Positions 18,211 through 26,974 of a stretch of 64,000 bases of DNA are shown here, piece by piece; the first letter of the stretch is position 1; each line of letters opens with the position of its first letter. The notes under the pieces were generated by a model. That model ran no database searches. It was not told the DNA's origin and worked only from the letters and a program-made list of their open reading frames with translations. Position numbers and translations under genes: made by a program. Source of the stretch: Halopseudomonas pelagia (GTDB lineage Bacteria; Pseudomonadota; Gammaproteobacteria; Pseudomonadales; Pseudomonadaceae); NCBI RefSeq assembly GCF_009497895.1, contig NZ_CP033116.1:2914001-2978000 (forward strand), written 5' to 3'.

Positions 18211-20292
18211 TTACTCCTGTGCGGGCTGCATTGCCTGCGTGTGCGTGTCGTACTCGCGCTTCATGACATACAACAGCAGATTGTTTACCTGCGTCTCATC
18301 CAGGCTATGGGCGAAATTCGGCATCCCCAGGGGCTCAAGTGCCCCACCGCGCAGAATCGCCTGATAGGAATCGCGTATGGCCGAAGAGGAATAGCGCAGG
18401 TCCGGCAGCACGCCACCACCGACCACCCCGGTACCGTGGCAGACCGCGCAGTACTGGCTGTAAAGCTGCAACCCCTGCGCAATGTCCTGCTCCGCAGCCA
18501 GTACCGGTTGGGGAACCCGGCCGGCATCGGCTTTGACCGGTTCACTCAGGGTCGGCAGGCTGGTGCTTGCGTCCAACTTGAATACCAGCATGCGGCTGAC
18601 GTTACGCACACCCGTTGCCACAGCTGCATCGCCGCCAAATAGAGCTGCAGAGCCACCCCAGCCTGCCATCAGCGCGACGTACTGTTCGCCTTGGTGCTGA
18701 TACGTCATGGGCGCAGCGATCACCCCGGTCTGCGCATCAAAGCTCCAGAGTTTGGCGCCGGCATCTGCGCTGTAAGCGGCGAACTCCCCTGCCGCTGTGC
18801 CCTGAAATACCAGATTCCCGGCTGTGCTCAGTGTGCCGCCGTTCCAGTGGTTCGGGTATTCCACCCGCCAGGCTGCGGCCTGTTTCACCGGATCCCAGGC
18901 CACCAACGCGCCAGCGGTGTACTCACGCGGCAGTTCCAGAATCTCCGAGGAGCCAGAGCCGGTATTGAAAGCCTCACGGCGCACAAAGCTCTTGCCCTCG
19001 TTGCTATAGGTGCCCGGCACTTCCTGATAGGGGATGTACACCAGACCGGTTTGCGGGTTGAACGACATCGGATGCCAGTTGTGCGCGCCAAAGGGGCTCG
19101 GCCATAACACCACAGGCTCCTTTTCATAACGGGCACCGGGCACTTCCACCGGCCGCCCTGTAGCCAGGTCAATGCGCTCGGCCCAGGTCACCTTGCCAAA
19201 CTTTTCCGCAGACAGCAGCTCGCCAGTTGCTCTATCCAGCACATAGAAAAATCCATTTTTTGGTGCCTGCATCAATACCTTGCGCTCTTTTCCGGCTATC
19301 TCCAGTTCAGCCAGAATCATGTGCTGGGTGGCGGTGAAATCCCAGGTATCACCCGGGTTGACCTGGTAGTACCAGACCAGCTTGCCGGTATCCGGACGGA
19401 TTGCCAGGATGGAAGAAAGAAACAGATTGTCGCCACCGCCGGGGCTGCGCACTTCACGGTTCCAGGGCGAGCCATTGCCGGTGCCGACGTACAGTAGATC
19501 CAGTTCTGGATCGTAGGCCATGCTGTCCCAGGCCGTACCGCCACCACCAAGCGACCAATCGGTTTGCTCGCTCCAGGTCTTGGCAGCCTCGGCCAACTCG
19601 GGATGTTCGACCGGTTTGGATGGGGCTGCTGGCACGGTATAAAAACGCCATTTCATTTCACCGGTCTCGGCGTCATACGCCGAGAAGTACCCGCGCACGC
19701 CAAACTCTGCACCGCCGTTGCCGATCATGACCATGCCTTTGACGATACGCGGCGCCGCCGTAATGGTGTAAGGCTGGCTGTTATCCGTTGTCTGCTCAGT
19801 CCACACCGGCTTGCCGGTTTTGGCATCCAGCGCAATCAGGCGGCCGTCCAGCGTGCCGACATAAACCTTGCCATTCCACAGGGCGACACCACGATTCACC
19901 GCATCACAGCAAGCGTGCCGGCCCTTGGCCTTGTTTACCTGAGGATCGAAGCTCCAAAGAATCTTGCCGCTGCTGGCATCGACTGCCAGCACGCGACTCC
20001 AGGACAACGAGGTGTAAAGCACACCATCGCTGTACAGGGGGGTGGCTTCCAGACCGCGGTTATTATCCAGATCGATCGACCAGGCCAGCCCCAGTTTGTT
20101 CACCGATTCGGCATTGATGTCCGTCAGCGGGCTGTAGCGCTGCTCGGACCAGGTACGCCCATGACTTAGCCATTGCGTTGGTTCAGCTGGCGCAGCGAGC
20201 AAGACGGCCTGATCCACACCGGCGCCCTGCGCGCCCTGCCAACTCAACAGGCCCGCTATGAAAGTGCCCGCCCACAACAGTGAAGGTTTCAT
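18211..20292 (-). CDS. PQQ-dependent quinohemoprotein alcohol dehydrogenase
   Basis: A 693-residue periplasmic enzyme. A signal peptide (MKPSLLWAGTFIAGLLSW) ends at AQGAG. The eight-bladed propeller includes WSEQRYSPLTDIN, the adjacent cysteine pair in GRHACCDAVNRG (the vicinal disulfide of PQQ alcohol dehydrogenases) and repeated tryptophan-docking motifs such as LIALDAKTGKPVW. A C-terminal cytochrome c domain carries CAVCH with a Met ligand candidate in EPLGMPNFA. It oxidises alcohols or related hydroxyl compounds to aldehydes and passes electrons through its own haem. The substrate is not evident. The shared palindrome lies 84 bp upstream of the start, implying co-regulation with the DUF1302/DUF1329 pair. 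Confidence 0.93.
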   Translation of the reverse strand: MKPSLLWAGTFIAGLLSWQGAQGAGVDQAVLLAAPAEPTQWLSHGRTWSEQRYSPLTDINAESVNKLGLAWSIDLDNNRGLEATPLYSDGVLYTSLSWSRVLAVDASSGKILWSFDPQVNKAKGRHACCDAVNRGVALWNGKVYVGTLDGRLIALDAKTGKPVWTEQTTDNSQPYTITAAPRIVKGMVMIGNGGAEFGVRGYFSAYDAETGEMKWRFYTVPAAPSKPVEHPELAEAAKTWSEQTDWSLGGGGTAWDSMAYDPELDLLYVGTGNGSPWNREVRSPGGGDNLFLSSILAIRPDTGKLVWYYQVNPGDTWDFTATQHMILAELEIAGKERKVLMQAPKNGFFYVLDRATGELLSAEKFGKVTWAERIDLATGRPVEVPGARYEKEPVVLWPSPFGAHNWHPMSFNPQTGLVYIPYQEVPGTYSNEGKSFVRREAFNTGSGSSEILELPREYTAGALVAWDPVKQAAAWRVEYPNHWNGGTLSTAGNLVFQGTAAGEFAAYSADAGAKLWSFDAQTGVIAAPMTYQHQGEQYVALMAGWGGSAALFGGDAAVATGVRNVSRMLVFKLDASTSLPTLSEPVKADAGRVPQPVLAAEQDIAQGLQLYSQYCAVCHGTGVVGGGVLPDLRYSSSAIRDSYQAILRGGALEPLGMPNFAHSLDETQVNNLLLYVMKREYDTHTQAMQPAQE

Positions 20293-20375
20293 TATTATTG
20301 TTGTCCTTGTGATCTGCAGATTCTGTGAAAAATCTGACCTTTACTTGATCCTAGGGCTAACCAGGGGACTCTTTT

Positions 20376-20395
20376 ACCCCCCGCTTGGGGGATAG
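20376..20395 (-). promoter_or_regulatory. 20-bp palindrome upstream of the PQQ dehydrogenase (shared operator)
   Basis: Read leftward the site is CTATCCCCCAAGCGGGGGGT. It matches the site at 11861-11880 except in three central bases and one flanking base, and it has the same orientation and a similar distance (84 bp) to its gene. This is the strongest sign that both transcripts answer to one regulator. Confidence 0.65.
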
Positions 20396-20529
20396 AGGAT
20401 CGACGGACGGCAGCGGAATATTGTTCCAGTTACTGCAACCCTTTTTCGACCATGTGCTAGGCTTTCAGCACACCACGCTTTGTTCTGCCCCAAGTTAACG
20501 GACCAATTTAGGAGCGTGAAGGAGCTGTG

Positions 20530-21861
20530 ATGCTCGATAAGATTGATACAGGTGCTAGGAAGCTTCTGGTGGTGGAAACATTCGCCGAATGGAGCTGTTT
20601 ACTGAACAATTTGACTCAAACAGGCTGGCGCATTGTGAACACCAGCCTGAACCATGCTGCCGGCAAAGAGTGCGATGTCGGCGTCATCCATTTGCTCGAC
20701 AGCCATCTGCAACAGCAGGAGATGCTCAAACGGGTTATCCGTCAAAGCGGTGGAGAATGGATTGCAGTCATTGATCAGGATGTGAAGGACAAGACCGCCA
20801 TGCGCTCGTTCATCAGCGAATGGTTTTTCGACTTTTACACTCTCCCCTTCGATTTCCAACGCATGCAGGCTGCTCTCGGCCGTGCCTACGGCATGTCGCG
20901 CTTACGCAACCTCACCCGGCATTTCGCGTTAAAGGAAGATCACGAATTTCTCGGCACCAGCGCCCAGGCCAAGACACTACGCAAACTGGTGACACGCTGC
21001 GCAACCACTGACTCGCCGGTGTTGATCCGCGGCGAAAGCGGCACGGGTAAAGAGCTGGTCGCGCGCGCATTGCACTGGAAATCCCGTCGCGCAGACAAGC
21101 CCTTTGTTGCAGTCAACTGTGGCGCGATACCTGACCAGCTGATTCAGTCGGAAATGTTTGGCCATGAAAAAGGTGCCTTTACCGGCGCCCACCAGCGCAA
21201 GATCGGTCGCATCGAAGCGGCCAACGGGGGCACTCTGTTCCTTGACGAGATTGGCGATCTACCGCTGGAGCTGCAGGCCAATATGCTGCGTTTTCTTCAG
21301 GAAATGCAGATTGAGCGAGTCGGCAGCACTCAGCCAATTCAGGTGGATGTGCGAGTGGTGGCAGCGACTCACATTGACTTGGAAGCGGCCATTGTGGAAG
21401 GCAGGTTCCGCGAAGATCTGTATTACCGGTTGAACGTGCTTGAAATCCGAACCGCCCCTTTGCGTGACCGCCATGCAGACATACCCATTCTGGCTCAGCA
21501 TTTTGCCCAGTTGTACGCAGGAGAAGTAGGCCGAAAGCCCCGTCCGTTCAGTGAGGCGACAATAAACGCCATGCTGCAACATGGCTGGCCGGGCAATGTT
21601 CGCGAACTGGCCAACCGGGTACGGCGAGGCATGGTTCTCGCAGAGGGTCGCACTATAGAACCATCAGACCTGGGTCTTACCGCGGTCCAGGAGCGAGTCA
21701 AGGTGGCTGAGCGCCTGGAGAACTACATCTTGCGCGCAGAGAAGCAGGCGCTGCAGGATGCGCTTACGCTGAATCCCGGCAACATGTGCCGCGTGGCAGA
21801 AACATTAGGAATCTCGCGGCCAACCCTCTATCGCATGCTGCACCGCCATCAGATCATCTGA
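20530..21861 (+). CDS. Sigma-54-dependent activator with VpsR-like N-terminal domain
   Basis: A 443-residue enhancer-binding protein. ATG 20530 is preferred over GTG 20527 because AAGGAG lies five bases upstream. Residues 1-125 form a receiver-like domain similar in type to VpsR and lacking an obvious phosphoacceptor pocket. The AAA+ domain has Walker A GESGTGKE (168-175), an intact sigma-54 contact loop GAFTGA (215-220), Walker [12 protein letters not shown] (about 234-244) and [12 protein letters not shown] Fis-type helix-turn-helix ([18 protein letters not shown]) ends the protein. It is convergent with the fap operon and only 24 bp from it, so it may regulate fap genes. A decayed relative of its N-terminal region lies at 26975-27105. 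Confidence 0.92.
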   Translation: MLDKIDTGARKLLVVETFAEWSCLLNNLTQTGWRIVNTSLNHAAGKECDVGVIHLLDSHLQQQEMLKRVIRQSGGEWIAVIDQDVKDKTAMRSFISEWFFDFYTLPFDFQRMQAALGRAYGMSRLRNLTRHFALKEDHEFLGTSAQAKTLRKLVTRCATTDSPVLIRGESGTGKELVARALHWKSRRADKPFVAVNCGAIPDQLIQSEMFGHEKGAFTGAHQRKIGRIEAANGGTLFLDEIGDLPLELQANMLRFLQEMQIERVGSTQPIQVDVRVVAATHIDLEAAIVEGRFREDLYYRLNVLEIRTAPLRDRHADIPILAQHFAQLYAGEVGRKPRPFSEATINAMLQHGWPGNVRELANRVRRGMVLAEGRTIEPSDLGLTAVQERVKVAERLENYILRAEKQALQDALTLNPGNMCRVAETLGISRPTLYRMLHRHQII

Positions 21862-21872
21862 TGGCGGGTTTT
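21843..21872 (+). terminator. Terminator built into the end of the activator gene
   Basis: CCGCCATCAG (21843-21852) and CTGATGGCGG (21858-21867) form a perfect 10-bp stem with a 5-base loop, followed by GTTTT. The stem covers the last codons and the stop codon of the activator. It lies just before the convergent fapF end. Confidence 0.7.
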
Positions 21873-21885
21873 CCGGTATGGCAAC

Positions 21886-23175
21886 TCAATAGTAGTAAGG
21901 AAATTTCACACTAACGCTGAAATCCGGCGCATCCGGGGTTAAACCTATGGCCAGACTAGGCACCACCGTCAGCCGATCGGTCGCCGCGAAGGTGGCTCCA
22001 AGATTGAAGTAAGCCGCGTTAACATCGCTGCCGTTGACAGTCTGCCAGCCGCCGCCGTCCGGTCTGATACGGCTTGAGCGGCTGATCAGTTCGGAGAACG
22101 ACATCGACATGCTCATCCGCTCATTAAGCGCAAACGCCATCCCCACACCCAGTTGGAAATAGTTGCCCAGCTGGACCTTGCCTGGCACTTTGACGCCAAT
22201 CTGCGGGCTGATGTCGGAGAAGTCACCCTCCAGGTGGTAGGTGTAGGAGAGATTGCCGAACAACACCGCAGGATCGACCGTCTTGACCAGCGAAATACCC
22301 GGCGTCACCGACCAGACGCCGTTACCGGTGGGCAGGTCTTCGGGCACGCTGAGGTTATCGTTACCAGGCACGGTATCAAGCTTGATGCCATAGGGATCCT
22401 TACCGGTCGGCATCCTCACCCGCAGGCTGGCGACCGCATCGGGTATGCCAGGTGACTCGTCGAGAAACTTGTACGCCAGGCCGACACTGATATCGCCGAG
22501 GCGCGGATCCCCAGTGACCTTTTCTTCGCTGAACTGTGCGCTGGAACCACCGGCTCCCGCTGATTGATAGGTGGTTTGTCGATAGACCACGGGGATGTTC
22601 GCATCGAACTGCCAACGCTGACGCCAGTTGTAGCGGCCAGTTAAATCGAAAGTAAAGGTATCGGCGTTGATTTCATCAATACCCAGGTTACCCAGGAAGA
22701 TGGCGTCCAGTGCCAGAAAACCATTGAGGAACAATTGCCTGGTGTCGTAGTGACTGTAGGTGATGCCCGGTTCGAGGCTAAAGGTGCCGCTACCGAAAAA
22801 GCCACTAGCCTCCTGATACAGCGCCTCCACGCTCGGTGCCGGTTCTGACGAATCTTTCAGCGACTCTCCATAACCTGAGCCGGCCCTGGCCGTCTGAGTT
22901 GGCTGGCTTGACTGGCTTGACTGGGTGGACTGCGCCGTCTGGGTAGGAGGTGAGACCGGTACATTCCGTTGATTGGCTTCGGCGACGGCTTCAGCCCTTC
23001 GACCTTCTACTTGTCGGATCCGCTGTTCAAGAATCATCAGCGCGTTTTGCTGCGCTTCATAGCGCTTTTGCAACTCTTCCAGTTGTCGGCGCAGATCTAC
23101 CTCTTCCGGTTGTGCGAAGGCGACTGAACTGACGCCGATCAAGCCCCATACTAAACCGCGTCCAGAATAATGCAT
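21886..23175 (-). CDS. fapF: Fap amyloid secretion pore FapF
   Basis: A 429-residue outer-membrane protein and last gene of the fap operon. A signal peptide ends at AFAQP. A heptad-rich coiled coil follows (residues about 24-70), then a Ser/Gln/Thr linker and a C-terminal beta-barrel with alternating aromatic residues, ending KFPYYY with a terminal aromatic residue. This is the layout of FapF, a trimeric pore whose coiled coil gates export of amyloid subunits. Position after the FapE and FapD genes matches the known order A-B-C-D-E-F. Confidence 0.85.
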   Translation of the reverse strand: MHYSGRGLVWGLIGVSSVAFAQPEEVDLRRQLEELQKRYEAQQNALMILEQRIRQVEGRRAEAVAEANQRNVPVSPPTQTAQSTQSSQSSQPTQTARAGSGYGESLKDSSEPAPSVEALYQEASGFFGSGTFSLEPGITYSHYDTRQLFLNGFLALDAIFLGNLGIDEINADTFTFDLTGRYNWRQRWQFDANIPVVYRQTTYQSAGAGGSSAQFSEEKVTGDPRLGDISVGLAYKFLDESPGIPDAVASLRVRMPTGKDPYGIKLDTVPGNDNLSVPEDLPTGNGVWSVTPGISLVKTVDPAVLFGNLSYTYHLEGDFSDISPQIGVKVPGKVQLGNYFQLGVGMAFALNERMSMSMSFSELISRSSRIRPDGGGWQTVNGSDVNAAYFNLGATFAATDRLTVVPSLAIGLTPDAPDFSVSVKFPYYY

Positions 23176-23212
23176 GATGCGCTTCCTTATTGTTATGAAC
23201 TGAATGGCTCCC

Positions 23213-23944
23213 TCAATACCCTGCCGGTCGTAAGGCTCTGAGCTGTTCCCAGGTGCAATTTGCCAGGTCCATATTCAGTGGCCGGTCACGCAGTGCAATG
23301 TTCAATGCAGCAAGGTTTCGCACGCTGTTCAAACTGCTGTTTATATTTGCTTGCTGCAGCACGTTGCCACCACCAATCTGCTGCTGCGCGAGGCCCTGCC
23401 CATTCGCGTCCAGGGCCAGGCGTAGGCCGCCTGCCTGGTTGGTGATCTGCACGCTACCTGCTTCGTTGGAGAACTGGGTGCTACCGCTCCATGCCTGACC
23501 TTCCGGCGTTGGCAGGCTTTCCACTGTGTTACTGATAGATATGCTCAGGTCATTCAACGCATCGTTGTAATCACCCGCGCTGCGTACGCTCTGGCTGATA
23601 CCCTGGACCTGCGCAAGGCCGTTACCACCGATGACCTGACCGACGCCAGGCACTGCTGCACTACCTCCGCTTTCAGCTTGCCCAACATAACTGACATGCA
23701 AGCTGGGCTGCGCCTGGCCTCTCACTTGCAGAGTGACATTCGCGCCAATCGATTGCCCGGCGTTGTTCTGCCAGAAGGTACTCATGGTGACCCCAAAATG
23801 AATGACCCGGTCTGGCAGCACGTAACGACCACGCAGCTGCGACAGTTCCGCATCGCTGATCTCTACCGGCTGAAAAAGACTGGCCGCATTGACGGGTAGG
23901 CTGAGACTTATCACGCCTACCACCCACCAGTGTTTCCTGTTCAT
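23213..23944 (-). CDS. fapE: Fap amyloid-associated protein FapE
   Basis: A 243-residue exported protein. The signal peptide ends near PVNAAS. The mature start [26 protein letters not shown] is FapE-like (quoted here in parts: [13 protein letters not shown], then [12 protein letters not shown]). The rest is rich in Gln, Asn, Ser and Gly, with repeated short beta-strand motifs. In studied pseudomonads FapE is exported through FapF and is a minor component of the fibrils. It sits between fapD and fapF with short gaps. Confidence 0.78.
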   Translation of the reverse strand: MNRKHWWVVGVISLSLPVNAASLFQPVEISDAELSQLRGRYVLPDRVIHFGVTMSTFWQNNAGQSIGANVTLQVRGQAQPSLHVSYVGQAESGGSAAVPGVGQVIGGNGLAQVQGISQSVRSAGDYNDALNDLSISISNTVESLPTPEGQAWSGSTQFSNEAGSVQITNQAGGLRLALDANGQGLAQQQIGGGNVLQQANINSSLNSVRNLAALNIALRDRPLNMDLANCTWEQLRALRPAGY

Positions 23945-23982
23945 GTGTCGCTCCTGGAACCTATGGTTCCCAGCGCTGTGCG

Positions 23983-24681
23983 CTAAAAAAAATCACTTTG
24001 AATAAAACCGAAGTCGAGCAGCTCTGCATCAGGCACCGGTCTGAACCGGTCCAGTCTGTGTTTGGCTGTCAGAGGCTCTGGGGGAGAAAGCAAGGCATTG
24101 TCCCGATCGTAACCCGGGCCAATCACCGCAAAGATGATGCCGTTCCACCCTTGGGTAAAATCCTCGAGGGTCATTTTCTTATGACCCAGGACCGGATCGC
24201 CGATGTACACCCAGCCGTCACTGCTGGTTTGCATAACGACAAAATGCTTGTAACCCCGCACATCGATCAGCACGATAGCAGGCACCTTTACCTGCTCCAG
24301 CTGCTCGGGCGGAATGCGATAGCCGCGCGCGCGTAGGCCAATTGTTTCGGCAAAGCGTTTCATGTCGAGCATGGAGAAGCCTTGGGTGCGCACCAGCTCC
24401 ATATCAGCCTCGGCAAGCATGCCCTGAATCACGTCCGCTTCGGTAAACTCCCAGCCATAGGCCTGATTCAATACGGTGGCAAGTGCAGCTGCCCCGCAAC
24501 TGAAGTCAGTTTGCTGCTCGACCAGATTAATGAAGCGCCGTTCACGCATACTGGTGACGGGCTTATAAATGAGTGCACCATTGGGTAGAGCAGCGAAAGG
24601 CTTGGACGCAGTTTGCGCCTGAACCGGATTCAGCGGCGCCGCTAGCAGAGCCAGCACGATAGCAAGACTGATCCCTTTCAT
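23983..24681 (-). CDS. fapD: C39 family cysteine peptidase FapD
   Basis: A 232-residue protein with a signal peptide ending near VQAQTA, so it acts in the periplasm. The C39 catalytic set is complete: Gln57 and Cys62 in QQTDFSCGAAAL, His146 in GYKHFVVMQ and Asp162 in VYIGDPVLGH. Unlike bacteriocin exporters the peptidase is not fused to an ABC transporter. FapD is required for Fap secretion, presumably by processing a component such as FapF. It follows fapC after an intergenic hairpin. Confidence 0.9.
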   Translation of the reverse strand: MKGISLAIVLALLAAPLNPVQAQTASKPFAALPNGALIYKPVTSMRERRFINLVEQQTDFSCGAAALATVLNQAYGWEFTEADVIQGMLAEADMELVRTQGFSMLDMKRFAETIGLRARGYRIPPEQLEQVKVPAIVLIDVRGYKHFVVMQTSSDGWVYIGDPVLGHKKMTLEDFTQGWNGIIFAVIGPGYDRDNALLSPPEPLTAKHRLDRFRPVPDAELLDFGFIQSDFF

Positions 24682-24719
24682 CTCGCCTCCTGTTGCCCAA
24701 CGGTATACCTGAAAAGGTG

Positions 24720-24746
24720 AAGCCCAGGCACTGAGTGCCTGGGCTT
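24720..24746 (-). terminator. Hairpin between fapC and fapD (attenuator or mRNA stabiliser)
   Basis: AAGCCCAGGCAC (24720-24731) pairs perfectly with GTGCCTGGGCTT (24735-24746) around three bases, nine bases after the fapC stop. On the minus strand it is followed by CACCTTTTC, a weak T-run. Such a hairpin would raise fapC output relative to fapDEF, by partial termination or by protecting the 3' end. Confidence 0.7.
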
Positions 24747-24755
24747 TGCTGGCTA

Positions 24756-25514
24756 CTACAGATTAGGACAAGCAGTACACCCGGCGGCGATGGCCAGCGA
24801 GTTGCTCTGCTGGTTACCGCTACCTGCAGCGATGTTAGCCCCAACGTTGCCAGAGACACCGTTCAACGAGCCGCTCAGAACAGCGTTGTTGATTACCGCT
24901 ACGCCGGACTGATTTCCGCCACCGCCGTAACCATAGCCGTAGCCACCGTGGCTTCCACCAAGGGACTCATTGGATACGAGATTGTCATGAGAGTCCTGAT
25001 AGACATTCACATAAGCGCTTGCGGTGTAAGCGGTTTCTGACGAAGCGACAGACATATCGTTTTTCTGCTGGTTGCTGTTACCAGCAGCGATGTTGACGCC
25101 CACGTTACCGGATGTGCCGTTGGCCGAATTGTTCAGAGCAGCGTTGTTAGGCACACCGTGGTTTTCAACTTCATTGTGGTGGTTAGTCTGGTCCACATCG
25201 ATGCTGGCCTGGGCAGAAGCACCTACTCCAATACCGAATACAAATGCGGTATCCGCGGTAGCAATAGCAGCTGCGTTGGCTTGCTGGTTGTTGTCGCCAG
25301 CTGCAACGTTGACGCCAACGTTGCCTGATGCGCCACCCAATGAGCCGTCAACCACTGCGGTATTTTCAACAGTGTCGTTTACCGCGTTGTTACCTTCATT
25401 ATTCTGGGCATCGACGATATCGGCGGAAGCTCCGGAGCCAGACGCGTGAGCACCAACAGACAACATTGCAACCATGGCCAGAGCCAGAGGTGTCAGCAGT
25501 TTTTGAGTCTTCAT
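24756..25514 (-). CDS. fapC: Major functional amyloid subunit FapC
   Basis: A 252-residue secreted amyloid protein. After the signal peptide (ending AHASG) there are three imperfect repeats, near residues 50-87, 125-160 and 210-245, each with the core SGNVGxNxAAGxxNQQxN. Linkers of about 37 and 50 residues separate them; the second holds a Tyr/Gly stretch (YGYGYGGGG). The conserved C-terminal CxxC (CTAC, 246-249) of FapC proteins is present. FapC forms the main biofilm fibril in pseudomonads. This version is short because its linkers are short. The ribosome site AAAGGAG precedes ATG 25514. Confidence 0.88.
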   Translation of the reverse strand: MKTQKLLTPLALAMVAMLSVGAHASGSGASADIVDAQNNEGNNAVNDTVENTAVVDGSLGGASGNVGVNVAAGDNNQQANAAAIATADTAFVFGIGVGASAQASIDVDQTNHHNEVENHGVPNNAALNNSANGTSGNVGVNIAAGNSNQQKNDMSVASSETAYTASAYVNVYQDSHDNLVSNESLGGSHGGYGYGYGGGGNQSGVAVINNAVLSGSLNGVSGNVGANIAAGSGNQQSNSLAIAAGCTACPNL

Positions 25515-25568
25515 GGTAAATCTCCTTTCGATTAATATATCCTTGCGTTTTAGCAGGCAGTATTTGGA

Positions 25569-26156
25569 TCAGTCCATGATCCGGATGCCGAGGTTATTAA
25601 CCATGCGGTTCCCTACCCCGGCACTCTGGTTCAGCTGCACCACACCACGACTGTCGGCAAAAGCCTGATCATCAATGCTGACCTGGCGTTGGCCACTCTG
25701 AGGCGCTACTGCTCCCGAGTTGATTGATGACGGTGCGACACTCTGTGCCAGACCACTGTCATCCAGGCTTTGCGGCATCGACCCTACTTCGATGCGGAAA
25801 GCGTTAATTTGTTGAGTGCCGATTCCGGCACTCTGGTTGATCCCTAACACGCCATCTCCCTGGCTGAACGCACCTGCGCCTATCCGTACGCTGGCATCAA
25901 GCTGAACCTGCTCTTCAACAATGGTCTCGCGGATCTGTTCAACCTTGATTCGGGCCTGCGCATTATCGCCGGCAGCCAATGCCCGGACGTTGACCTGCTG
26001 CTGGCCGTCGCCGGCTGCCTGGTTGATCATCACTACGCCGTTATAGCCTTTACCACTGGATTGGATATCAGCGTTGGCGGACATTTCACCCAAAGCAGCA
26101 GCGGAACCGAGTAACGAAGCGATGGCGACAGCAACAACTAGATTGGCGGAATTCAT
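25569..26156 (-). CDS. fapB: Amyloid minor subunit/nucleator FapB
   Basis: A 195-residue secreted protein with a signal peptide ending near AAALGE. It contains three spaced copies of a G-V-(x)-x-(I/L)-N-Q-(A/S)-A-G motif, near residues 37-60 (MINQAAGDGQQQVN), 99-123 (GINQSAGIGTQQIN) and 170-193 (QLNQSAGVGNRMVN). These resemble the FapC repeats and suit a beta-helical or amyloid fold. FapB is thought to nucleate FapC fibrils. Its ATG is one base after the upstream gene's stop, so translation is probably coupled. Confidence 0.8.
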   Translation of the reverse strand: MNSANLVVAVAIASLLGSAAALGEMSANADIQSSGKGYNGVVMINQAAGDGQQQVNVRALAAGDNAQARIKVEQIRETIVEEQVQLDASVRIGAGAFSQGDGVLGINQSAGIGTQQINAFRIEVGSMPQSLDDSGLAQSVAPSSINSGAVAPQSGQRQVSIDDQAFADSRGVVQLNQSAGVGNRMVNNLGIRIMD

Positions 26157-26157
26157 G

Positions 26158-26625
26158 TCATTGCCTCTGGAGAATCTGTAAAGGCCTCAAGCCTTGCTGA
26201 ATGCTGCGATTGACATTGCTGTCTATCTTGCCGAGCGACCCACCGGCATGCCCCACAGGGTTGTTTCCTGCGACGCTTGAGGGATTGCCCAGCCTTGAGG
26301 TGGCGGAATGTACACCCTGCGCCGTGGGTGACAGGAGTTGCTGGGTCATGCGCGCACCGCTGGTGACGGCAGCAAAATCACCATCGTTCAGTTCCCCGGG
26401 CACGCTGCCCATTTGCAGGTCTTCACCCACATAGGTGCTTGGTTTGGGATTGACGACCCGAGGATTAGGGTCGGGTACCAGAGGTTCGCGTGTTGCGGCG
26501 CGGGGTTGAACCTCGCGAGAGAGAAGAATGTCGCCGCCGGCTGCCAGTAACGAGGTAGGCGCAATCATAATCGCCGTCCCAAGCAAGACTGCACACCAGC
26601 TCCCTACCCGTCCTGAGTCCTTCAT
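26158..26625 (-). CDS. fapA: Probable FapA, first gene of the fap operon
   Basis: A 155-residue exported protein using ATG 26625; a longer frame to 26682 lacks a signal peptide. The signal segment (CAVLLGTAIMIAPTSLLAAGG) is followed by a Pro/Asn-rich, low-complexity chain with no known catalytic motif. Its place directly before fapB and its length match FapA, proposed to be a chaperone that controls the FapB/FapC distribution. Assignment rests mainly on position, since FapA sequences are poorly conserved. Confidence 0.65.
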   Translation of the reverse strand: MKDSGRVGSWCAVLLGTAIMIAPTSLLAAGGDILLSREVQPRAATREPLVPDPNPRVVNPKPSTYVGEDLQMGSVPGELNDGDFAAVTSGARMTQQLLSPTAQGVHSATSRLGNPSSVAGNNPVGHAGGSLGKIDSNVNRSIQQGLRPLQILQRQ

Positions 26626-26912
26626 GTCCGTTGTCCCTGTTGCGACTGCACGGCAGCGATACTGGGATAAAGCAGATTTCATGCCGCGTTACACGATACG
26701 TTGATTAACAAGGACTTGGCTGTTTTGGGCCTATATAGCTTCTGACGACTGTGTCAGCGGGGTTACATGATGAGAGGAGAGGGATGACTACCAAGGTGCT
26801 TCTAGAGCCTTTATCACCAGCACAGAGTGTTGCATAAATGAAACATATCGTCTGGCGGCGCCTATTCAAGGCAATAACTGTCTCACCTGCGTTACATATG
26901 TCCTTGAGGTAT
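26626..26912. other. Upstream region of the fap operon
   Basis: No gene is evident here. The region must hold the fap promoter, read leftward. I could not find a canonical sigma-54 site: the nearest, at 26719-26731, has nine rather than ten bases between its GG and GC. AT-rich patches occur but no confident -35/-10 pair was identified. Confidence 0.5.
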
Positions 26913-26942
26913 AAAAAAAGCCCCTAAAAAGGGGCTTTTTTA
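26913..26942. terminator. Bidirectional terminator after the secretion locus
   Basis: AAAAAAGCCCC and GGGGCTTTTTT form a symmetric stem with T-runs in both directions. It lies 200 bp after the hlyD-type stop (read leftward) and upstream of fapA, so it insulates the fap operon from the type I secretion genes. Confidence 0.88.
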
Positions 26943-26974
26943 TTGCGAGCTTGTAAGAACGGACCGATTCGGAG

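Noticed and set aside
26719..26731. Possible sigma-54 promoter for fapA
   Set aside because: On the minus strand GG and GC are nine bases apart instead of ten, and the rest of the consensus is absent.
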